A DNA stretch of 64,000 bases from Faecalicatena_A orotica. GTDB taxonomy: Bacteria > Bacillota > Clostridia > Lachnospirales > Lachnospiraceae. The stretch is taken from the NCBI RefSeq assembly GCF_040545875.1, contig NZ_JBEPMR010000017.1. One strand, 5' to 3'. How positions within the stretch are numbered: the stretch's first letter is position 1; every line of letters begins with the position of its first letter. The notes under the pieces are model-generated. The model saw only the letters and a program-made list of their open reading frames with translations. It did no database searches and had not been told where the DNA came from. Positions 19,601-27,200 of this stretch are shown here, piece after piece. A program made the translations under genes and the position numbers.

Positions 19601-19867
19601 ATCCTGAAGCAGAAGGGCGAGATTCCGTTCTCACTGACAGATTCCAGTAACTGGCAGGAGATCAGGGCATTAGCCACAGACGCGGCAGGCAATACAGCCG
19701 AGACCTCTGAAATCCGCGTGCTGATTACAGCAAACCTTCTGGTACAGTTCTACAGAAACACACCATTAGTAGTGGGCTCATCTGTCGGACTGGCAGCCCT
19801 TGTGGCCGTACTCGTTATCCTGATTTCAAGGAAAAAGAAGACGAACCGGAAACCAGCTGAAAAGTAA
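13637..19867 (+). CDS. Giant surface protein with bacterial Ig-like repeats
   Basis: About 2076 aa. The ATG at 13637 follows GAAAGGGATAAGGA and gives a clean signal peptide ending near VRAED. The N-terminus has a Cna/carboxypeptidase-regulatory-like module (FIVKDTEKNSITEPY) and a BIG2-like domain. The centre and C-terminal half have repeated Ig-like domains sharing F-x-x-DGDY...DLAGN...FTIDxTAP (DHTAP, DKTLP, DQTAPT, DQTKP). A C-terminal TM (LVVGSSVGLAALVAVLVILI) and RKKK tail anchor it; there is no LPXTG motif, so it is membrane- rather than sortase-anchored. It is the last gene of the kinase operon, ending at a terminator, and could span the wall alongside the secretion machine. Confidence 0.85.
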   Translation: MKSKGKELKERVCALLLAVLLAFSGILPEAVVTVRAEDAATVDVEFIVKDTEKNSITEPYILVYKTGDEGNGQTVQPNDKQEYIIGLEAGEEYSYKITKSGYEEYLGTITPDENNQDANLVSAELTFSAIQVSQTNIEMDADGTASFAVENVVERAEYSAEPADPTIASVTKTGEGSFTIKAHKAGQTDITVSNNKGSGNATVSVQVNKIDIGDISIKVLPEERENQTTITCSLEGANLGNANGEIVFEITKNSAQVFAQTVTLPSNSVEYTVNTDEYLGGTYTVSAEFRNSDKYQDKTVDQVIGTFTKNVPLKLMKTEKTVTFGDPGGKEFTVPVDPDTVKERTLTYESSNTDLVSVGSDGKVTVNHATAGETDKCVVIKVTAAAQNDYVATTPLEYKVIVKQSEITSLNQFDNWTKSIERIYSEDTALKIEGSLTKNNNYKVVLDANLEEADAGENKDYSVDASKSYDIKDAAGHADYILTKGFTDTDSVMTQVTIKKRPVYLTLDNKDIAVQYGRSYDDLKQEIESKDGFVKLVGNNGKIDGDSGYIGTDKPEKLPNITFRAPFNSSDLNVGEIRKSIIVPALLDDALKGNPGKNYEYQIEEKEQNLANLKVEAQKISDGDILKYIDVTSSDSRIDVRRDSSGNPKEIWVSKDAVLKLGVKSEYQDYYKTVMVQYGENGVRTNASDDGITFTQHADEVQYINLQDGSIWLQKGPDDSVTRTYSTSGTNNEEKANRFDIVRVDNQSPVVEFTGLRNAGVVKKALSAITFGKFDNKTYVETIDISEKDDSGEGSGVKEWKYYIWKAGKDITDDDLTEAAVKEKISSLTSADWVTGSGNTIAVGSGSSKEEIENNYIVFVRTCDNVSNMDVYVSNGMVIEQELPVISLEMEEKAYYDGDVPYDLTVTDKGDFLSGLGQIKVTVTCDGKQVAGGKNGAVYQNSYTIDLKKDKYSIQDLKDLSVMSLKGMITSDKNNSNHVSMRIEVYDNASKGDPSKDADPVVDCVKDIKIDTVNPEIKVTYNKEDAENEKYYPIGKDSLMTITYTERNIEKDPAKDGLTFDVVKDGNQFTCTLDELEALGIEWVDRKIEDTQEGTEDKDFTDKRVCKLQLRFAEDGDYTITPHCKDRAGRTEDSAAVTEFTIDHTAPVIDVIYTAGGTGFTTSDRDGTENRTYKNQTVNAKITITEKNFWMGGKTFSTDPEQIDFSVTKGTEAPDGILDYQKLAETGGNWSYNVITAETNLTFEKDANYTFGFTYRDLAGNEAVYAPHYLTVDKTLPNGTISIDKQSFWDIVWNVITFNIFKNSAYQVELTSDDVTAGVKSTAYYKTAEPISQAEVEGLADEKWINSMEFMVEPNEQYVVYERIIDRAGNVRFIYPTNGAVADDVKPLINIQNLSTPYKDDVFGGDVTLHVDVSDPTENGTYSGLEKVWYTVNATGNVTESITSTLLDNSQDRRQGNQEWSGNITIPASQFNSNDVRVQVHALDFSGNEYQSEVIPLKIDITVPTIVVKYDLENPSNGKYYNAVRTATVTVTERNFDESAVQFDITNTDGVQPSISGWSRSADAGVSDYATNTCTVTFAADGDYTLTLNCTDLAGKRSNYTQVDEFTIDQTAPTISVAYDNNSAANGTYYDKPRTATITVNEHNFNGSEVQAAILASLQSQGISTPGVNGWSTSGDSHTATINFAADGDYSFTINYTDLAGNPATAYTQDKFTVDQTKPEIEIFDIKDKSANNGVVAPGVKYSDVNYDASAVKLTIKGPKHSERTVSGTRSSIPNGESIKMADFERKESVDDVYTLTAQVTDMAGNTDEKSVMFSVNRFGSNFIFGDATKAFLDQYYSNQEQDLIVTEINVDTLVHNGISYGLDGELVNLEKGKDYTVKESGNEASWKSYQYTMKASNFEREGLYNITIDSKDRANNEVNNKVKESDIEFVIDKTKPTVVITGVENDGQYRTNSRDITITVADNVAMDSLKVDVDGKENTSKSYNAKEILKQKGEIPFSLTDSSNWQEIRALATDAAGNTAETSEIRVLITANLLVQFYRNTPLVVGSSVGLAALVAVLVILISRKKKTNRKPAEK

Positions 19868-19917
19868 AATAGTTACTTCGGGAAATGACTTCCACCGCTA
19901 GGTGGTATGAAAGAATC

Positions 19918-19955
19918 GGGCTGCCTGAATCTAAAGATTTGGGCAGCCGTTTTTC
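19918..19955 (+). terminator. Rho-independent terminator of the protease-kinase-Ig operon
   Basis: Stem GGCTGCCTGAATCT/AGATTTGGGCAGCC (two G-T wobbles) followed by GTTTTTC, about 50 bases after the stop at 19867. It separates this operon from the second kinase operon. Confidence 0.8.
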
Positions 19956-19972
19956 ATCTTAAGAGCATTCAT

Positions 19973-20008
19973 TGTTACTGTGCACGCCCGTAGGGGGTGA
20001 ACAGTAAC
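19973..20008. mobile_element. 36-bp minimal palindromic element with 7-bp target duplication
   Basis: CATTCAT occurs directly at 19966-19972 and 20009-20015. The 36 bases between form an imperfect hairpin with perfect GTTACTGT/ACAGTAAC ends. The same GTTACTGT/ACAGTAAC hairpin opens the 147-bp element at 1657. It sits 33 bases before the kinase ATG at 20042, in the mRNA leader. Confidence 0.75.
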
Positions 20009-20041
20009 CATTCATCTGGAAAAGTAAGGAGAGGACTTGAC

Positions 20042-21937
20042 ATGATTCAAGATGGTGAGATTCTGGACGGGATGTACCAGATCATCCGTGAAATAGGCCG
20101 TGGAGGGACTGGAATTATCTATCTGGCGTATCATCTGCGTCTTCAGAAACGGGTTGTGGTAAAAAAGATCAAGGACCATTTTGCAGGCCAGATCAACGGC
20201 CGTGCGGAAGTCGATATCCTGAAGCGCCTGCACCATTCTTATCTGCCGCAGGTATATGACTTTCTGGTTGTCGGGACGAGTATTTATACGGTGATGGAAT
20301 ATGTGGAAGGACAGGACCTGCAGCAGTATCTGGACCAGGGATACCATTTCCCGGAACAGGTGATCCGTCAGTGGCTGATACAGCTCTGCGAGGTGCTGGA
20401 ATATCTGCACACGCAGAACCCGCCGATTCTTCATAGCGACATCAAACCCTCCAACATTATGATTACGTCACAGGGGAATGTATGTCTCATTGATTTTAAC
20501 ATTTCACTGGATGGGGAAGTCTCAAAGGATATTCAGGGAGTTAGTCCCTGGTTTGCCGCGCCGGAACAGTACCAGAAGGCGCAGGACATCTTAAATGGAA
20601 GAAAGAATACACAGCTTTTGGATGCCCGGATGGATATCTACAGCCTCGGCGCGGTTTTTTACACAGTGATGACGGGGCAGCTGCCTTCACCCGACCGGGA
20701 ACAGTACGGGGATATTCTTTCTATGGAAATCCCCTACAGTGACGGCCTGAGGGCCGTGGTGGCAAAGGCGTTGAGAAAAAAGAGAACAGCCAGATTCCAG
20801 ACGGCGAGGCAGATGAAGAAGGCCCTGTCAGATGTGAGCAGGATGGACCCTTTGTATAAGGGATATACGGCCGCTCAGGCAGGGAGTGTATTTGCATGGA
20901 TACTGTGTGTGGTGGCCGGGGTGCTGCTGCTCTATTATGGAAACTGGCAAAATAGCGTGGAGAAGTGGCAGCAGGCATACAGACAGTTGTATGTGTCAGC
21001 AGAAAATCAGGAAGAGACAGACATCATCTCGCAGGCGACGGAAATTTTGAACAGCCGTACCTATAAAGGGTATCTTGGAAAACATGATGACAAAAAAGCC
21101 GGTGTCCTCCGCCTGCTTGGAGAGAGCTACTTCAGGCAGGAAAATTTTGAGGAGGCGGCATCCTGTTACGGGGAAGCATGGGAGCTGATGCCAAAGGACG
21201 GCGGTTTATGCAGGGATTATACTGTTGCGCTGGTGCGCAGCGGCCAGATTGGAAAAGCCAGACGGATCATGGAGTCAGCAGACGGGCTCAGGAACCTATC
21301 CGACGGAGAACGGCTGCTGATACAGGCGGAAATATCCCGGATGGCTGAGGATGACGAGCACGCGCTGGAGGAACTGGGAGAGCTGTTCGAGAGAGAATCA
21401 GACAGGGAGCTTCTGATTTCCGGATATCTTCTGGAAGCATCGATCTATGACGGCCGGGAAGAGTATGGGAACGCCGTCGCGTCACTGGAAGCGGCCAGAG
21501 AGCTGGATGGCTCAAAAGAAGTACTGCGGCACATGGGGCAGTCCGCGGTAAAGGCGGCATCCTCAGAGAGCAGGAAAGTCAATGAAAATGCATGGCTCCA
21601 GAAAGCACTGGCATGCTACCAGAGCCTGAACGGGAACGGCAGCCCGAGTTATGAGGACCGGCTGAATCTGGCACTGGTAGAGCGTGCGATGGGGAAATAT
21701 AAAGACAGTAATACACACTTAAACGAGATGAACCAGGTCTACAATGAGGATTATGTGGTCCCGATGTGGATGTGTTATAACTATCTGGATCTGGCGAAGG
21801 AACAGGGGGGTTATGAAAATATTCTTGAGGAACTTAAGTTTCGTTTTCAGGACGGCATGCACCGGTACCGGTCTTTCGGGAAGACAGACCCGGATATGGA
21901 AGCGCTGGCTGAGATTATGAAAGAACTGGAGGAATAA
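20042..21937 (+). CDS. Divergent transmembrane Ser/Thr kinase (HSD/DFN), EssB-like architecture
   Basis: A 631-aa protein; the ATG at 20042 follows AAGGAGAGG, and an upstream GTG (19997) lies in the palindromic insert and is rejected. The kinase domain (about 1-280) has GRGGTG, the lysine pair in VVVKKI, HSDIKPSN (His131-Ser132-Asp133, Ser in place of Arg) and DFN instead of DFG (Asp151-Asn153). Catalytic Lys and both Asp are kept, so activity is possible but altered. One TM follows (about 281-300), then an exterior TPR-like helical domain. EssB/YukC of T7SSb has the same order, pseudokinase-TM-exterior, and no other EssB candidate is visible here. Confidence 0.85.
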   Translation: MIQDGEILDGMYQIIREIGRGGTGIIYLAYHLRLQKRVVVKKIKDHFAGQINGRAEVDILKRLHHSYLPQVYDFLVVGTSIYTVMEYVEGQDLQQYLDQGYHFPEQVIRQWLIQLCEVLEYLHTQNPPILHSDIKPSNIMITSQGNVCLIDFNISLDGEVSKDIQGVSPWFAAPEQYQKAQDILNGRKNTQLLDARMDIYSLGAVFYTVMTGQLPSPDREQYGDILSMEIPYSDGLRAVVAKALRKKRTARFQTARQMKKALSDVSRMDPLYKGYTAAQAGSVFAWILCVVAGVLLLYYGNWQNSVEKWQQAYRQLYVSAENQEETDIISQATEILNSRTYKGYLGKHDDKKAGVLRLLGESYFRQENFEEAASCYGEAWELMPKDGGLCRDYTVALVRSGQIGKARRIMESADGLRNLSDGERLLIQAEISRMAEDDEHALEELGELFERESDRELLISGYLLEASIYDGREEYGNAVASLEAARELDGSKEVLRHMGQSAVKAASSESRKVNENAWLQKALACYQSLNGNGSPSYEDRLNLALVERAMGKYKDSNTHLNEMNQVYNEDYVVPMWMCYNYLDLAKEQGGYENILEELKFRFQDGMHRYRSFGKTDPDMEALAEIMKELEE

Positions 21938-21941
21938 GGGT

Positions 21942-22076
21942 ATGAGCGGCGAACAGTATATGATCACAGGAGCTGCCATCCTTCTGCTGTCCACGTTAGG
22001 ACTGGTACTCGCAGAGTGGATGCTGGGCCGGAAAAAGAAACAGATCAGGGAACAGACCTATCAGATATATGACTAA
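21942..22076 (+). CDS. 44-aa single-pass membrane protein
   Basis: ATG at 21942, four bases after the kinase stop, preceded by GGAATAAGGG. The product starts MSGEQYMITGAAILLLSTLG, has one TM (about 7-28) and a basic tail (GRKKKQ) ending TYQIYD. The size and topology recall the small EssA-type subunits of T7SSb, but sequence similarity cannot be judged. It lies tightly between the kinase and the TPR gene, which supports its being real. Confidence 0.6.
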   Translation: MSGEQYMITGAAILLLSTLGLVLAEWMLGRKKKQIREQTYQIYD

Positions 22077-22093
22077 GGACGAGGTGAGGAAGA

Positions 22094-23710
22094 ATGAGAG
22101 AAGAGAAGCAGTACCATGCAGAAAAGAAGAATCATACAAAGATTCTGCTCGCAGTATTAGCGGGATTAGCCATTATCCTGATTGCAGCCGCGGCATTTAT
22201 CTTTGTCAGCGGGAAAATGAAGGAGAAAAATTACAGCGAGGCAGTCTTAAGCGCTGAAAAGTATTTGGCGGCAAATAATTACGAAGACGCAGTGATTCAG
22301 TATAAAAAAGCGATTTCCGTGAATCCAAAGGAGGAAGACGCTTATCTGGCCCTTGCTGACGTTTATGTAGAACAGGAGGAGATCTCCAAGGCAAAGGCGA
22401 TTTTAAGAAAAGGGCAGAGGGAGACCTCATCCTTTAAAATCAAAAGAAAACTCGAAGACCTGAACGGGCAGTCACTCGTGGCTGTTATGAACGGGGATCA
22501 GGAAAAAGAGGAACTTACGGTGGATTTGAAGACAGCATCCCAGAACATCGCATGGAATACCTCCTTCCTGCAGAAAATCATTGATTACCGGTTTGAGGAT
22601 TACAAGGACCAGTTCGGCTTTGTAAAAAGCACGAAGATGGATGAGGACGGCTATCTGGAGATTGAACACAACGGGCTCGGCGCAGTGTGCTTCTACAGGA
22701 ATACAGAGACAAACAAAGAGATTGTGGACGTAAGCAGGAAAGCACCGACAGAAAAAGGGATGCCGGAAAAAATATCGCTGCATTCTCTGGGGACACTCTT
22801 TCGAAATTTTGAAGGCGGGGCCAGCTTACAGAGGTTACAGATGCTTTTTGGGGAGAAGGTTACACCGAAGACCGAAGACGGCAGATATTTCGTAGAGACA
22901 AAGACATCAGACTGCATCTTCCGGTTTGAGACGGACGCTAACGGAAATATTGTTTCTGCGGATGGGTGGAATGAGATCATCCTGCTGAATGCAAATGCCC
23001 AGAGAGATACGACGGGGCATATCTCAGGTGTCGTAATCGATGCAGTCAGCGGAGACGGTGTTCCACAGGCGGTCCTGACATTCCAGCCAACGAAGAAAGA
23101 AAACAAAGAAAAAGCTGTAAAGACAGATGCACAGGGGGTTTTCTCAGCGGATCTGGAACCGGATATTTACACGATTCTTATCGAGGCGGATAACTATATC
23201 GAAGAAGAATACATTTTTGAGATAGAAGAGGGCAGAAATTACAGCGGCGAACAGTTTAGTATTTCACCGAAGCTGAAAAAAGGAACGGCCAGAATTGTGC
23301 TGGAGTGGAATGCCGAACCGCAGGATCTGGATTCCTACCTCATGGGCAGCACGGATGACGGAAAGGAAGTATCCGTCAATTTCCGCCAGAAAGAGGCTAA
23401 GTCAGGCGGGGATGTGATTGCCGCGCTTGATCTGGACGATACGGACGGCTATGGACCGGAGACAACGACTATCTATAATCTGAACGGTGTCTACCAGTTC
23501 CAGGTGGCTGATTTCAGGAGGACGGGTACGATGAAAGAGAACGGGGCAACGGTGAAGGTATACCTGCCCGGTAAAGAACCGGTGACGATTACCATTGATC
23601 CGGGGGCAGACGTGAAGGATATCTGGATTGTATGCGAGATCGACCACGGAGAACTGAATGTGATCAATAAAGCGCCTCAGTCAGACGAATTTACGAATTC
23701 TAATAAGTAA
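22094..23710 (+). CDS. Membrane-anchored TPR protein with carboxypeptidase-regulatory-like domain
   Basis: A 538-aa protein. A short basic cytoplasmic start is followed by a TM (about 16-36), then two TPR units (about 45-110; NNYEDAVIQYKKAISVNPKEEDAYLALADVYV). The middle (about 130-305) is of unknown fold. From about 310 there is a CarboxypepD_reg-like beta domain (GHISGVVIDAVSGDGVPQAV), then a DUF2135/YfaP-like beta module (DLDSYLMGSTDDGKEV). The exterior part thus combines protein-binding repeats with Ig-like folds. It sits between the small TM protein and the FHA protein in the essC operon and probably forms part of the envelope-spanning apparatus. Confidence 0.7.
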   Translation: MREEKQYHAEKKNHTKILLAVLAGLAIILIAAAAFIFVSGKMKEKNYSEAVLSAEKYLAANNYEDAVIQYKKAISVNPKEEDAYLALADVYVEQEEISKAKAILRKGQRETSSFKIKRKLEDLNGQSLVAVMNGDQEKEELTVDLKTASQNIAWNTSFLQKIIDYRFEDYKDQFGFVKSTKMDEDGYLEIEHNGLGAVCFYRNTETNKEIVDVSRKAPTEKGMPEKISLHSLGTLFRNFEGGASLQRLQMLFGEKVTPKTEDGRYFVETKTSDCIFRFETDANGNIVSADGWNEIILLNANAQRDTTGHISGVVIDAVSGDGVPQAVLTFQPTKKENKEKAVKTDAQGVFSADLEPDIYTILIEADNYIEEEYIFEIEEGRNYSGEQFSISPKLKKGTARIVLEWNAEPQDLDSYLMGSTDDGKEVSVNFRQKEAKSGGDVIAALDLDDTDGYGPETTTIYNLNGVYQFQVADFRRTGTMKENGATVKVYLPGKEPVTITIDPGADVKDIWIVCEIDHGELNVINKAPQSDEFTNSNK

Positions 23711-23727
23711 GCGAAGGAAAGGCCCGT

Positions 23728-24240
23728 ATGATGTGGATCATTGTAATAACGGCAGCAGTTTTTGCTGCCGGAGGGGCTGCCATATATGTGATACGAAGCA
23801 GCCGGAAGGCAGAAATGCAGAAGTACTATGATGCAGCCTACAAAATGATAAAAGAGAACTGCCTGAATAATGCCATCCGGAATCAGAGCGTCCCCGCTTA
23901 CGGCGGGCTGAAGGTCATGGTTTATCTGAAATGGAAGGACAGGCAGAAACAGGGATTTGTATTTGACCCGGAACACGGCATCCGGATCGGCCGCAGCCCC
24001 GGGGAAAATGAGATATGCATCCGGGACGGTGCGGTTTCCGGGCAGCACTGTGTCATTTTCGTTTCCGGGGGCCGGCTGGCGGTGCAGGACTTAAACTCTG
24101 CAAACGGGACATGGATACAGAGGGGATTCTGGAAACATGCCGTGGAAACGGCGGAATTCCTCTGCTCCGGAGACAGGCTGGCAGTCGGTACACTGAAGAT
24201 TCAGGTGACTGTATTTACATTTGACATGGCATACATATAA
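23728..24240 (+). CDS. Single-pass membrane protein with cytoplasmic FHA domain
   Basis: A 170-aa protein. TM at residues 3-22, then a short linker and an FHA domain (about 75-170): GIRIGRSPGENEICI, SGQHCVIF and NSANGTWI match the canonical GR, S-x-x-H and N-G motifs used in phosphothreonine recognition. It lies immediately upstream of essC, 15 bases before its TTG. It should bring phosphorylated partners to the membrane machine. Confidence 0.88.
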   Translation: MMWIIVITAAVFAAGGAAIYVIRSSRKAEMQKYYDAAYKMIKENCLNNAIRNQSVPAYGGLKVMVYLKWKDRQKQGFVFDPEHGIRIGRSPGENEICIRDGAVSGQHCVIFVSGGRLAVQDLNSANGTWIQRGFWKHAVETAEFLCSGDRLAVGTLKIQVTVFTFDMAYI

Positions 24241-24255
24241 GGAGGAAAAGCTAGT

Positions 24256-27200
24256 TTGATATTAATGGTATATAACAAACAAATCTGTAAAGAGTTTCTG
24301 CTTCCAAACATACACGACGCGGACCATACCATTTATCTGCATCATGATATCTACCGGCTGAAAAAGGATCTGGAAATCCGGCTGGAGAATTCGGACCGAG
24401 GTTGGGAGATCGTAAGCACCGCAGATTATTATGTGAAAATGGCACAGGTCAGGGAAGACCGCCATATCCTGCACCATCAGGATATCATGGAGGTGAAGAC
24501 CGCAGACGGGGAAAGGTTCCAGATTCTTGCGGCGGACTATATGCTTACCTTACAGGTGATGGAAAAGTATGACCTCCGTATGATGAAGCAGATTTCTATC
24601 GGAAAGACGGCAGGAAACCTGATCCAGTACCAGTTCATGGAACTGGTCTCGGCATCCCATGCGGTTCTGGACCATACTTCAGACGGCTGGTACCTGACGG
24701 ATTTAAGCAGCAACGGAGTGTTCTGCCATAACATGCGGATTCAGGGGAGGCGGAAATTGGAATTTGGGGACCATATTGATATTTTCGGGCTCCATATTCT
24801 CTTTCTGGACCAGATACTGGCGGTTGGGACATATTATGGTGTACTGGCGGTGAAAGAGGATATCCTGAAACCGCTGCAGATAGAACTGGCATTGACAAGG
24901 GGAATACCGGGTAGTGAAGGGAGGGAAGAGATCTATTTTCACCGTTCTCCGCGAAACCTTCCGTCCATTTACCAGGAGGAGACTGAGATTGAGGCGCCGC
25001 CCAATCCGAAGCAGACAAAACAAAAGCCGGTATATCTGACGATCGGGCCGGCGTTTACGATGGCGATTCCGATGATGCTCGGATGCGGATTTGCCATCTT
25101 CGGCTCCCGGCTTTCCGGGCAGGCATCCAGCGCCTTTATGTACACCGGGCTGATCACGGCCATATCATCGGCCCTGATCGGGGTGGTTTGGGCAGTGCTG
25201 AATTTAAATTACAGCAAAAAGGAGAATATGGAGGAAGAGAACCAGCGTTTCAATGCTTACAGTAATTACCTGATCCAGATCGCAGATACACTCCGGGAAA
25301 AATACAGGCACAACAGCGCCGCACTCAGCCAGATGTATCCTCCGGCGGTCCAGTGCCTGAGTTATAACCGGAACAGCAGTGAGCTCTGGAACCGGAATTA
25401 CTCCCACAGTGATTTCCTGTTCCAGAGGCTCGGACTGGGAGAACTGCCATTTCAGGTGGATATTCAGATACCAAAAGAGAAGTTTACGCTGATCAACGAC
25501 TCTTTGCAGGATAAACCAAAGCTGATCCGTGAAGAATTCCGGACGCTCAAACAGGTCCCGGTCGGGATTTCCCTGATGGATAAGGCGCTCATCGGCCTTG
25601 TAGGCGGAGAGGGAAAGGCTGGCGCCGTTGAAATGATGCATACACTCGTTGCAGGCATCACCGCGGCACACTGCTATACGGATGTCAAACTGGTCTTCAT
25701 TTACAGGGAGAGGGACAGGCGCCGGAGAGAGGACTGGGAATGCATGAAATGGTTCCCGCATGTCTGGTCGGAGGATAAACAGACACGGTATATGGCCTCC
25801 AATGAGTTGGAAACCGCAGATATTTTTTTCGAACTGTCTAATGTGATCCGCTCCAGAAGCCAGAATGAGGAACAGCCGGGCATTCGGGGGAAAAGAAGGT
25901 TTGTAAAGCCGCATTATGTCCTGTTTATTTCAGACCCTTCCATTCTGGAGGGGGAGATTCTGGCAAAGTACATATATGAGGCAAGGGCGGAATATGGGAT
26001 CACGACGTTTCTGATGGTTGAGAATTTGGAGCAGCTTCCGAATGCCTGTGAGGAAGTGATTCAGAACGACCAGTACTTTCAGGGGTTTTACAACCTGCTT
26101 GATACCGGGCATGAAAAAAAGGCATTTGTGCCGGATAAGGTGTCGGCTTGGCAGCTTGCCGCATTCGGGCAGACGCTTGCCAATATCCGCGTGAATGAAA
26201 TCGAAAGCAACAGCGAAATTCCGAACAGCCTTGATTTTTTTAGAATGTACGAAGTCCGCTCTCTGGCTGAATTCCGCGTAACTGAACGGTGGAGGAAAAA
26301 CAGGAATTACAACAGCATGAAGGCACTGATCGGCAGAAAAGCCGGGAATGCAGACTGCTATCTGGATGTCCATGAGAAGTTTCACGGCCCCCACGGGCTT
26401 GTGGCGGGGACGACAGGGTCAGGTAAAAGTGAGACGCTTCAGACGTGGATCTTATCTCTGGCGATCAATTTCAGCCCGGAGGACGTCAGCTTTTTTATTA
26501 TAGATTACAAGGGCGGGGGAATGGCGAACCTGTTTTCTGACCTGCCCCATCTGGCTGGGCAGATTTCAAATCTGTCAGGGAATCAGGTGCGGCGCGCCAT
26601 GATATCGATTAAAAGTGAGAACCAGAGACGGCAGAGGCTGTTTTCAGAGTACGGCGTGAATAATATTAACCTGTATACCCGGCTCTATAAGAATCAGGAG
26701 GCGGAAGTGCCGATACCGCACCTGCTGATTATCATCGATGAGTTTGCGGAGCTGAAACGGGAAGAGCCGGAATTCATGAAAGAACTCATCAGCGTGGCGC
26801 AGGTTGGGCGAAGCCTCGGCGTGCACCTGATTCTGGCGACACAGAAGCCGGGCGGCACCGTAGACGACAATATCTGGAGTAATTCCAAATTCCGCCTGTG
26901 CTTAAGGGTACAGGACCGGCAGGACAGCAATGACATGCTGCATAAACCGGATGCAGCATTCCTTACACAGGCCGGCCGCGGTTATCTGCAGGTTGGCAGT
27001 GACGAAATTTTCGAACTGTTCCAGTCAGGCTACAGTGGGGCCGTATATGAGGCGGATGCAGGAAGAAAGTCTCAGGCGGCAGAGATGCTGACAAGGACAG
27101 GAAAGGCAGAACTGATCGGCGGACCCCACAGAAAAACGGAGAAAAAGCAGGGGGAAAATATCCGTCAGAAGACACAGTTAGAAGCCGTGATAGAATACCT

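Noticed and set aside
19997..20041. GTG start of the second kinase
   Set aside because: It lies in the inserted palindromic element; the ATG at 20042 has AAGGAGAGG.
25204..25914. Long minus-strand frame of 236 codons inside essC
   Set aside because: Lies wholly within the well-supported essC frame, lacks a ribosome site and has no recognisable domain; an artefact of codon bias.
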